DNA of 64,000 nucleotides from Tetradesmus obliquus (Eukaryota; Chlorophyta; Chlorophyceae; Sphaeropleales; Scenedesmaceae), in NCBI GenBank assembly GCA_030272155.1, contig CP126194.1, positions 4,455,501-4,519,500 of the forward strand. The letters are read 5' to 3'. Each line of letters starts with the position of its first letter. Position 1 is the stretch's first letter. Both the position numbers and the translations under genes were made by a program. This document shows positions 1 through 10,556 of this stretch, piece by piece. A model generated the notes under the pieces. The model searched no databases and was not told the DNA's origin. It saw only the letters and a program-made list of their open reading frames with translations.

Positions 1-3000
1 AGCTGCGCAGCTCTGCGGCCGCCAGGTTGTTGAGCAGGCCCGTGAGCTTGGTCTTCCACAGCTCACAGTGTGCTGTGAGGGTCTGCTTGAGCGGCCCGCA
101 GTCCACAAACAGGAACTTGATGTTGGCTGTTGTCTCCTCGTGCTGAATCTCATCCTGCAGGCAGACCCACAAGTCAAAATAAACTTTGCGTTTGAGAGCA
201 GTGGTTTGCTGCACATCACGGCCGCCTGTTACACACAACCAACAGGTACAGGCAGCTGCAAGTGGATAGGGTAGCGCAATAGTACGCGTCAGACAGACAG
301 CAGCCCGACAGGTTCAGCAGCGCTGGCTTACCTCCTTGTTCATGTACTCTGACACGTCAGCCTCATACGAAGACAGCGGTTTCTGTGCCTTCTCATAGCG
401 GCGGATGTATGCATCCTTGTCCTGGTCCCATAGCTTCTTGTACCTGCACCAGCAGCAACACAGCCAAGGGTTAGTATCAACACATGAGTGATTGACATTG
501 CCGTGTGTGCTTTGTAACAGAAGCAGGGACTGCACGCAGACCGAGCTGGTGAGTGGCCAAAGTCTGCAGCCAGCTTACCGCTTCTCAAAGTGCTCCAGCG
601 AGGCTTGCACTGGGTCTGCAATGCTGGTGATGCCTGTGGTGATCTGCACAATGGTCCGTAGCGTGGCATCCTCATCGCTGCTGATGACATCATAGTAGGT
701 AGGCAGCGGCGGCGGCGCAGGCTCGCCCCGCTCCTGCAGTGCGTGCAAACAGCAGCGTCAGCCTGTGCCGGTGGGACCAGCAATCACCAGTGTTCATGAG
801 TGGTCATGACAGCAGCCCATAGTAAGCGAGATACTTTCATGGTGATGAAGGCGGACCTGCAAAAAGTCCAGTGAGGAAGCTACAAGATGCAGATGTGCAA
901 CAGCATGGCTTACACAACTCACTTCCAGCTCCTTTAGCTGGCGGGGTGTGGCTTGCAGCGCCAGGCGCGGCACCATCTGCACCACTGTGATGAGGTCTCG
1001 TGCCACCTTCTGCGTCATGTCAAACAGCTGCTGGATGGTGGGCCGCAGCTCCACGTGGTTGTTGCGCTCCAGCATCATGGTCACCCTGGCAGCCAAACCC
1101 CAAGCAAAGAATGTGAAGGCGTTACAGAACGTGACACGAGTGCACTGCAGGAGGTACATCTAATAGCACGCTGCCTATGAAAACCTACATATGCTGTTGC
1201 AGATGCGTACGGTGCTGTGCAGTGCACACGCACACAGAAGCTCGCATGCACACAGACACACAAGACCGCGTACCCCACCAAGGCAATCCTTTTTCCAGGC
1301 CTGCTCACTTGAAGATGGGCAGCACCTCTGTCTTGCTGTCACCATTCAGCAGCCGGCTCATCTCCTGCAGGCTGCGCTTCACGGTGTGCCGCAGCGCATC
1401 CTCCACCTTCTTGTCGGCCTTCACCGTGAACTTCACCCACTCGCGCTGCACCTCCTCGCCATCACCCTCAAAGAGGTCGTGCAGCTCAGCCAGCGTCGTC
1501 TGGATCTCCCATAATGAAGATACCAGCCGCTCCTTGGCCTGCACGCAGCAGAGGCAGCGCCACAGGGATCCCTCAACAAAAAGCGCCGCTGTGCAGACAA
1601 GCCATTTGCTGGATGAGTACAAGTGCTTACGTGGGCAGTGTGTCCTGCGGCATGTGCAGTGCTCTCAGGCCTGTGGGGCTGCTGCTGCTGCCGCTGCTGG
1701 TGTGTTTTTCACAGCTTTCCAAAGCTCTGGCAATGTGGTGCTTAATCTTCTGCTGAGGCATGACACAGAAGCAGCAGGAACACCTGCACCAGTCGCAAAT
1801 GTTACCATAGCATGGTGCTTGGCTTGCACCGCCTCAAACTCTGTGTAGTCATAAAGCTTCTTCTTCTCTACGTTGATCAGCAGGCCCTCGGCGATCGCCT
1901 TGCACAGGGAATCAATGCGTGCGGCGGCGCCCTTGAACTCACACACAGCGCTGTCTGCGATGCGGCAGTGCTTGCGCGCCTCCTTGTGGTAGAACTCCAA
2001 TGCGTGCTTATCTGCCAGCCAGTTCAGCTTGGACACACCAGGCATGATGCGCCGGTCCAAGGCACGGATGCGGTCTGAGAACAGCTTGCGCTCCTCTGGA
2101 TCCAGCGCCGTCAGCACCTGAGGGGGCAGCCAAAGTATAGCAGCAGAAGCACGGTCAAAAGTGCTGCCAGCACGGTAGCTGGGTGAGATAGTGATAGCCA
2201 CAGTGTCTGCAAGTCCAGACACCTGCTTCAAAGTTTGCTGGCGTGGACCATGTATTGCTTGCAGGTTGCAGCCCTCAAAGTGCCAGCAAGTACATGTAGC
2301 ATTGACCAACGAGCCAGGACACGCTTCCTCCGCCACTCCTGCACCCCACCTTGTTGTACTCCCGCACCACCATGAGCATGTTGTCCCGCAGCACGCGGTA
2401 CTTCTCGCGCTGCGCCTGGATCTCCATCGCAATGTACGGCACCGCCATGCGCAGCCGCTCCCAGTGCTGCACCTCCTGGGACATGGCCAGCAGCTGCCGG
2501 TCAAAGTTCATGGAGAGCAGCCCACCTGGCGACAAATGACAGCCGTAGTGTGTGCAGGCCAGGGCAGGACACAAGGCTAAGCTTGTTTCAGTTCTGGTGA
2601 CACCCAGCAAATGCCAGGTAGTTTGCATGTGTACGCGCTGACACCTACAGCTGACCCCCTTGCCAGACCAGCAAGGCATGCAAGCCGATCGTTGCAGCCA
2701 GCTGAAGCACAATGCACAACACACTCACGGTCTGCTTTGTCCTGCACCAGCAGATTGTCCTGCAGCTGCTTGGAGATGCTGTTGTCGATGGTGTTGAACC
2801 ACTCTGTGTGCGTGTTCACAATGAACTGCTGCATCGACTGGTGCGTGAGATCGTACGCAGTGAGGGCATCTGCTGCCTCAGACACTGGCGGCAGCATATG
2901 CTTCACTGTGATCAGCGTGGCATGTGTCTGCTCCAGACGCCGCAGAAGGGTGCTGGCAGCCCTGTGGCAACAAGCAATCGACCGAGTCAGCGGCACATAT

Positions 3001-6000
3001 ATGGTCAGTGTGTTGAGCTGTTGCAGCTTCACACCAGGTGTAGTTCAGGTGGATTGGTGCAACGCAAGATGTGGCTTTTCAAGTGTACAGCCCTTTCACC
3101 ACACGGCACACCCAAACTGAACCGCAGGATGAGGAGCAACAGCTGCTGTGCATCTGTGACCCACCTGGCTGCGCCTGCATACTTGGGCAGCAGAGGGCTG
3201 CCTGGCGGGCTGCGGCGCAGCAGGTCAAAGTGCTTCTTGGCTGCATTGATCTCGCCCATGAAGGCGCTGTAGAAGGCAGACATGTGCCGCTCCACGCTGC
3301 GCTTCACTGCATCACGCTTTGCGATCAGCTGGAAGCCCTCCAGCAGCTCCAGCCTGCAGCAGATAAGGGGCCAGGCAGGCACTTGGGTGGAAACACAGCA
3401 GAAGAGCACAGCCAACAGCGGTCGAACACCAACTCAAGACAACAGAACACAGCACCCTGCACGGCGCAATACCGCACCACATTTCAAGGCAAACACACCG
3501 TGGCCTCATGCCACCACATACCTGTTCTGCCACTGGCAGGTGTTCACGGCATGCAAAGCTGCAGAGAACAGCCATGTTCAGGTCAGGCTATCAAAGCATG
3601 CATGCATCTGTGTGTGCCAGCAAAGCTTACCGTGCAGACAAGCTGGGTGCGCTGTCCAGAGCCAGCTCCAGCACATTCTCCAGCATCACCTCCAGGTCAC
3701 GCACACCAGTTTTGAATGCATTGAAGTCATCATACCACCTGCAACAGGGGGAAACCAGGTTCCAGGCACACAGCAGGGGAGGCCGTTAAAAATCAGGCAG
3801 TGGTGTGCAGCAAATAGGGCCCAGACTGCTGGTGCCATGCGATCAGCTACTGCACTTATGGCAGTCCAGCTTGCTGCCGCAGCGCTGACTTTGCCAAAGG
3901 CAGTGGCGCCGCTTGCTGTCATGGCAAGGCACGCTTGGTTTTGCTGTAGCAGCAGCATGCCATGCCAGTGGCTGGCTGGCACACCATGTTGACAAGCAGC
4001 CTTGCTGCCCTGCCACCAGCTTTGTTGCAAGCCACTCACTGAATGGCTTTGATGTCCAAGATGTCATATCTGAGTCCCCGCAGCTGCCCCAGCAGCCCTT
4101 GGAACGCCACCTGGATGTCTGCAATGTTCTTCTCCACCTCAGCGCCGCGCGTGCCGCCAAACACTGGCAGCTTCGTGCCGGGTGCAAACTGCAGCTGCGA
4201 CTCGCACACCTCCAGCAGGTCCCTGCAGCGCTGCAGGAACGCGTCCATGTACGAGTACAGCGAGGACACATCAAAGTCCCAGCGGTGCGCGCAGTGGCGC
4301 GACACGGCAGCAGCTGTGCGCTCGTAGCACTCCTTCCATGCCGCACCTGAGGGCAGCGGCACGATTAGCACATGGCAGCAAGGTGAGTGGGGCCCATGTG
4401 AGCATTGCAGCGGCTTGGCTGTACTGTGGGTGCAAGATTGATTACAGCAGACCATGAACTTCCAATGTAGTTGCCTTCCAGCAAACCACTCCCTGGGGTG
4501 GTTGCTGGCATGGTTGCAGCTATAGGAGTGCTAGCAGCAACATCTGCTACTGCTGCTGTTTGGCACATGCATACAAAGGCAATTTCTGACGCACCTGCAG
4601 CCATGCTTTGCTGCAGCACCTCCAGTGGCCCTGTCACATCCCCGCTGAAGATATCACCCAGCCGCAGCGCAGCGCAGCAGCGGTTGATAACCTCGTTGCT
4701 CAGCCGCCGCAGCAGCCCTGAGATCCTCTCAGGCGTGTTGTAGAACCTGCTGAGGCTCCAGATCATGCGGATGCAGTCCAGAATCTGCGGCAGCAGCCCT
4801 GGAATCTCTGGAGGAGTGGCTTTGCTGAGTGCCTGGCATGGGCCCTCCAGGCATGCCAGGAAGCGCACATTGTCCTGTGCTGCTGCTGCCTCCTGCTGGA
4901 TCTGCTCTTTCAGCTGCAGGAAGGGCGCTAGATAGCTTGAGCCAGCTAAGGAAAGTGTGGCCACCATGTCAGCAACCTGCAAGGCAGGCAGCCAGCCAGG
5001 GAGAAGATGCATCAGGCAGTGCAGCCACGCTGAACACGCCACTGCTTGTGACTTCCATATGCAAGCCAATCACCACATAAACGCATGCTCACGAGGCGCA
5101 CTGCTGCTGCTACTGCTGCTGCTGCTGCTGCTGTGTGCTTGCCGCAGCCTGCTGCTGTTGCGGCTGCGAGGCCCACCTGCTTGTCTTCCAGCTGCGCCCG
5201 TATGCTGCTCAAGTCCAGGCTGCGGCTGCGCCAGAACTCAATCTCCACCAATGGCCCGACCTGCTGGCCGCCATCACCACAGTCCTGCTTGTTGAGTACA
5301 TTCGTGACCTGCCTTGTCCAGTATATCAGAGTAGTCTCTAACCGCTGCGTGAGGTGCTTGTCGCGTGCGGCCTCTGCAGGAGTGCGGTCACCCAGCTCTC
5401 CTGTAGGCATGTACAGCACCGTCTGCCCTTTGGCCTCGTTCACTGCCTCTGTCAGGCTGGCCATGAAGCGATGCGTGTATGCTAGGAACTCCCGCCGCAC
5501 AGCGTCAGGGCCCCAGCTGCTGCTGTTGGACACCTGGGGCAGGTACACATTGCTCATCAGCCGCAGCAGCGGCTCCATGCTGCCTGCAATGCCGCTGTTG
5601 GCCCCTGCAGCGCTGCTGACGGCGCTGCTAACAGCTGCGCCTGCTGCTGCTGCTGCTGCTGCCGCCGCCGCTGGCTGAGCTCCTGATGGCAGCGCTGTTG
5701 CTGCTCCAGCTGCTGCCCCGCGCAGCACGCCAAACTGCACCACCTCTGAGATATTACTGCGCGTGATGAACCGCGCGGGATCCTTGACAAAGTACACCAG
5801 CTGCAGGCAGCACAGTCAGGCAGCACTGTTGGCGTTTGTGACCAATGGCATGTTGCTTGTCCAGCATGATGCATGTAGCCGTACCCTGCAGCCGCTTGCA
5901 GGACAGACTTTGCGTTGGCTCATGTCAGCACCGACTGTTGCTATTGCCCCATTATGCCTGTTGCTGCTTACCCGATGGAACTCGCCGGGCAGCTCATGCA

Positions 6001-6565
6001 TGAGGCTGAAACTTGCATCGTTGGGCTTGCTTGTCACCGCCAGCAGGCGTGCCACCTGGCAGCAGTGCACAGCGTATGTTACAGCAGCTGTGTGGTGTTG
6101 AAAAGTACACCGAACAAACGGCGCAGCTGCATACTGGTGACGGGCAATGGATGTGCTGAGCTGAAGAAGAATATGGGAGTGATGGAAGCAATGGCACGGG
6201 TATCAGCTGCTGTAGCAACTCACCTTCAAGCTGGTGAGGAAAGCAGCAATTGGCTGCTGATGTGCAGCAGGCTGCCAGGCCTGCTCCAGCCAGTCCTGAC
6301 CCTCGCTGCTGCCCTCACCATGCAGCAACTGCAGACACAAACAGGATGCAACGTACGCGGCACATGTTTTGCATAGGTGGCAGCGACATCGTAAGTAAGG
6401 ATACCCACCGCTGCAAAAGGCAGGCACTAGTTGTGGTGCAGGAGGTGCAACGCAGCCCACTGCGTGTAAATGGTGTTGCAGGGTGCAAGGCTGAATACTC
6501 ACCAGCTGCAGCTTGTCTTGGATCCAGATCAGGCATTCTGGGTCCATTTCAGACACGGTAGTGAC
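1..6565 (-). CDS. axonemal dynein heavy chain, N-terminal tail (partial)
   Basis: About 16 exons on the minus strand encode roughly 1,100 residues of a dynein heavy chain tail (DHC_N1 region); the motor domain lies beyond base 1. Approximate exons from the 5' end: 6497-6565, 6227-6327, 5973-6065, 5178-5802, 4595-4976, 4040-4347, 3633-3737, 3165-3356, 2728-2962, 2351-2527, 1808-2118, 1306-1539, 924-1087, 578-735, 332-443, 1-156. Family-typical stretches are GPLVEIEFWRSRSLDL, RFYNTPERISGLLRRLSNEV, FNAFKTGVRDLEVMLENV, LPKYAGAARW, IMPGVSKLNWLADKHALEF and WDQDKDAYIRRYEKA. The LNWLADKHALEF and FIRRY-type blocks fit the outer-arm gamma group best, but this is judged from memory. The product would power ciliary beating as part of an outer arm. 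The start codon is not settled: the first clear exon begins near 6565, and a further 5' exon between 6566 and 6908 is possible. An Ala-rich insert sits in the 5178-5802 exon. Confidence 0.9.
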
Positions 6566-7145
6566 CTGCAGGCAGCCCATGCAAGCTAGGGTCTTCAGCG
6601 CACGTGCACTCAGTACACTTGAGCCAGCCTGACAGTACACAGTGCTGCTTTAGACTGTTGCAACACCAGAAAGCTATGCATGAGCAGATTTCAGGATCGT
6701 TCTCACATGCTGAACTTCGTTGAAAGCTGCCTGCTGGGGTGGCTGTGCCAGCGCCTGTGCCATGTGGCTTGCTGCTGCTTCTGCAACCAGTGTTGGTGCC
6801 CGACACCTTGCCTAGGTCCATGAGACGTGAAAGTAAATCAGATTCATAAATATACAATCCTGATAAGGCGTCAAGGTAGTGCGAAGCAAGGCGGGTGCAG
6901 AACATCAATCAGTCAAACGTTCACTTCGCCCACATGTCGCAGCCTGCCACATCACTAGCTAAAAATAATCGAGGTCGGACCAACTGTGGCCAATTCAAAC
7001 ATCCATATGAAACGTCTTTCCAAATACCAAGCCCTAGGAATTTCGCTGTGTTCAATCAGCTCTAGTTGGGCGGAGCAGCATTCAGCGAACGCAGTTTGCT
7101 TTCAAGTTTATTCTTCTTTGCTTAGTTGCCTGCAGTGTACACGCG
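6566..7145. promoter_or_regulatory. divergent intergenic region, dynein heavy chain / Dabb gene
   Basis: This region separates the first clear dynein exon (minus strand) from the Dabb gene start (plus strand). It is visibly more AT-rich than its surroundings, especially at about 6830-7110. It should hold both promoters and possibly the first dynein exon or 5' UTR. No TATA box or other named element can be called with confidence. Confidence 0.4.
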
Positions 7146-8204
7146 ATGGCGACCTTTGCCAGGCACGGCCACTGCCAACAGCAGCTGTGCTCTTGTGTCT
7201 GTGATCTGCGCTCAGTTTCATCACAAACCGCGAAACGTCTGCACGTGTCTGGAAACTGGCGCCGTTGTTGCAACATAGAGCCAAATCACCAGCAGCATCA
7301 GCAACTGTACTTGGGGCGCTGCTGCAGCAGCAGCATCAGAAGCAGGTGCAGCCTTGCAGTGTGTAGGGCAGCACCTGCCAACAGACCAGAGACTGTCGCA
7401 GTGATAGAATACCTGCTGCTGCTGCAAGCACAGCCTGGTTCAGACCCAGACGAAATGGAGGTGCTGCTGGACTCGTTGTGGTCGCTGCAGTACATGGTGC
7501 CTTCCATCATGTATTCATCGGCAGGCAACATAACCGCCTGCACACTCTGCAACAAGCAGGATGTGCAGCAGCAGCAGCAGCAGCAGTACACCCAGCAGGA
7601 AGCAGAAGCAGCAGCCGGTGCACCTGCTGATCCTGGTGCACAGCAGCAGCAGCAGCTTGTGCCGGGCATGTTCACGCATGCTGTGCACTACCGTCTCAGC
7701 AGCCGCAGTGCCTTGGAGACCCTGCTGCTGCATCCCATGATGGCAGCGATGCAGGAGCAGATCAGCAGCAGATGTGCAGCCTCAGCGCAGCTTGTGTTTG
7801 AAGGCACTGTTACAAAGCGCCTGGAGGCGTTGTTCCGGCGAGGGGACGAATACGCAAGTGGCGTGGAGCATATACTGCTGCTGCAGCCAGGCCTCAGTGG
7901 TGGCGCAGGTGCAGATGAATTTCTGGAGCGGCTCGCAGCACTGGCAGAGAGCAGCGTTGCTGGCGGCATCCAAGCATCGTATGGCGCTGTCATATCCTGC
8001 GCGCACACTGCGGCCACGCACGTGCTCATGACGCGCTTTGCAGCTGCGCAGCAGGTGCAGCAGCTGCTGGCGACGCCTGCGTGCGCAGCAGTGATGGCAC
8101 GCGATGCGCGCGTGCCGGTAGTCGCAGCTAGCTCTCTGTGCATCTGCATACAGCCCACAGAGGAGAGCACTAAGGTAGATGGAGGAGGAGGACTGCAGCA
8201 GTGA
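7146..8204 (+). CDS. tandem stress-responsive A/B barrel (Dabb) domain protein
   Basis: Single open frame of 352 residues starting at an ATG in good context (GCGATGGCG). The first ~85 residues are rich in Cys, Arg, Ser and Gln with few acidic residues, compatible with an organellar targeting region. A first Dabb-like unit spans about residues 83-225: EYLLLLQAQPGSDPDEMEVL, then LWSLQYMVPSIMYSSAGNIT, then FTHAVHYRLSSRSALETLLL with the HPMM segment that corresponds to the family's HP.H motif. A Gln-rich loop interrupts it at about residues 140-176. A second, weaker unit spans about 238-338 (VEHILLLQPGLSGGAGADEF). Dabb domains form dimeric ferredoxin-like barrels, and tandem plant forms exist. 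No enzymatic role can be assigned. Translation is uninterrupted, so an intronless gene is likely, though a short intron at a Gln tract is not excluded. Confidence 0.7.
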   Translation: MATFARHGHCQQQLCSCVCDLRSVSSQTAKRLHVSGNWRRCCNIEPNHQQHQQLYLGRCCSSSIRSRCSLAVCRAAPANRPETVAVIEYLLLLQAQPGSDPDEMEVLLDSLWSLQYMVPSIMYSSAGNITACTLCNKQDVQQQQQQQYTQQEAEAAAGAPADPGAQQQQQLVPGMFTHAVHYRLSSRSALETLLLHPMMAAMQEQISSRCAASAQLVFEGTVTKRLEALFRRGDEYASGVEHILLLQPGLSGGAGADEFLERLAALAESSVAGGIQASYGAVISCAHTAATHVLMTRFAAAQQVQQLLATPACAAVMARDARVPVVAASSLCICIQPTEESTKVDGGGGLQQ

Positions 8205-9033
8205 CCGGCAAAGCACTTGCAGTGCACCATCCACAAGTGTTGAACGTCGTTGAGGCGCCCGGCAAATGGTACTGCTGGCAGCAGTTGTGGTACTGGAAAC
8301 TCGTGACTCAGCAATCAGCCAGCTTCCCTTCAATGAGTGAACCTTTCCAAACCAAGACATGGGTGCCAGTTGAAGAAGCAGGCACCAGGCAGCATTTCTG
8401 CTAGCAACTTGGTGACCTGCTGCTGTGCAATGAGCGGATGCGATGTTGATGACTGCAACCGGCGCAGTCATCAAGCCTGCACCACTGTGCGTCTGGAATG
8501 CCTGTGGACATATTGTACAGAGTAGGTATGCTGGAATGGCAGATTTGTTGTTGGACTCGCCTGCGTTCCTGCAGGGTGATGAGAAATCTAGTAGAAATTT
8601 GGTAGACAATTTTGTATGTACAGCAGTCTTGTGTACAGGGACACTTCCTGCTGAAATGCAGGCAAGCTCACCAATGGTGCTGTAGTTGTTATGCATGTTC
8701 ATGTCCATCATTTATGCTGGACACACTGTGAGTGTGCTCGCCTCCAACATTCCTGAGGAATAGGCAATGGTCAGGTTTGCACCCAGCAGCATTCAAGCCT
8801 CGCAAATTTGAGAAGGGCACTGCTGCAGCAGGGCCGGGAAAGCTCTGCCTCTGCAAGTGATAATGAGCATCAGTCATGATGCAACAATCCTGCCATCCTT
8901 CGCACTGAGCACAGCAATGCCGTGCCCCTGTGTCATGACAGTTATGGATGGGAACTCTGGTGACCTTATCAACAGCCAATATGGTTGACTATTGGATATG
9001 AATGTTCGATCACGTTACATGCATGCAGCAACC
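8205..9033. other. intergenic: Dabb 3' flank and miaB upstream region
   Basis: No gene is recognisable here. It should hold the 3' UTR of the Dabb gene and the promoter of the MiaB gene. I did not find TGTAA on the plus strand, unlike after most other genes in the window. Confidence 0.4.
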
Positions 9034-10383
9034 ATGGCGCACTTGTGTCCGCATCGCAGAGTTCTGCAGCAGTCAATCAGGCCAGGCGCATGCCTGCACA
9101 AACAGCCAGTTTACAGACATTCAGCAAGATGTAGAGCTACGATAGAGCTGCCGCCAGATTTGCAGGCAGTGGTGGACGAAGTGGAGGAGTCCAAGTACTG
9201 TGGCGGAGAAGGTGGGCCCCCGGCCTCAAATTGTAGGCTGCATGCGCTATTTGCACATCTCATTGAGGATACTGCTTTGTAGGCACGGTGATGGTGCGCG
9301 AGGCACCTGCAGATGTGCCGAGGAATGGAAAGAAGTACCATATTCACACATTTGGCTGCCAGGTGAGGTGGCGCTACTGTAGTTCAACCAGCCTAGCAGC
9401 AACCAATCAACTAGCAGTTGTAAGGCATTAGGTGTTAATACAGCACCATTTTAAACCAGCAGAATTACAGCTGCCAACCCAGCAGCAGCAGCAACGGCAG
9501 CAGCAGGGGCACAACAAGAAGTGTAGTAGTACTACTGGCAGTGTTTCCTTGCCTCAGAGTTCACCACAACACAGGCAATCGCAGCATCACAAAGGCTCAT
9601 AGGTGCCTTTACAATACCACCCATCATCAACATTTGGTGTACTATACTGACGCAGCTGATGTGGTGTCCTGCGTCTTCGCGTTTCACACTTGTTTTCAGA
9701 TGAACCTGGCAGACTCTGAGCGCATGGCTGGTGTGCTGGAGTCAGTGGGTTATGAGTGCTCCGAGGACCCAGCCAAGGCTGACGTGCTCATCTACAACAC
9801 ATGCAGCATCAGGGAAAAGGCAGAGGTGAAGGTCTACTCAGCACTGGGCAAGCAGGTGGGTGTCATGGCAGTGTGTGTGTACTCGAGTAGGGACAGGTGC
9901 CATGCCTGTGTGAAGCTTGCTGAAAGCTCTTAACCCTGCAAGCTGCCCGCCAGCAGCACCTATCATTGTCGTTTTCGACAAATCTGTCAACACCTCTGCT
10001 GGTGTATAGTACCGTATGCGTAAGTCTGCTGCTGCCTGTTGGTGGCGCTGGTGCTGCAGGCCAAGCGCAAGCGCGACCGCATGGGCGACCTCAAGATTGT
10101 GGTGGCTGGCTGCGTGGCGCAGCAGGAGGGCCAGCAGCTGCTGAGGCGTGTGCCAGAGGTGGACCTTGTCATGGGTGAGCCAGCAGCGCTGCTGCAGATG
10201 CTGGCGGCTGCTGCAGCTGCTTTGGCAGACACAGCTCAGGCAGAGCTGGCAGCCGGAGCAGGAGGGTGTATGATGACATTGCAGGGCCTGGATTGGCAGC
10301 AGCAATCCGGTTGCTGCAGCAGCATCACCTGATTCGGACTGAGGTGCTGATTCGTTCAAAATCGGAGCACATCATGTACACGT

Positions 10384-10420
<37 letters not shown>

Positions 10421-10519
10421 TGCAGGAGGATCATGTCCACGTGCTGCATCTGGACACGGCACAGCAACATTGGCAGCTGCTATCGACATAGCTCACCTCT
10501 GTGCCTATCAACACCAGCC

Positions 10520-10556
<37 letters not shown>

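Noticed and set aside
3522-3557. Possible micro-exon in the dynein gene
   Set aside because: Its ends look like splice sites, but including it breaks the phase into the LELLEGFQ exon. Direct joining of 3633 to 3356 keeps the frame and the conserved sequence.
10381-10425. Poly-Ala or poly-Gln coding region in miaB
   Set aside because: It lies between two well-phased exons (10174 and 10568) and has no counterpart in MiaB proteins.
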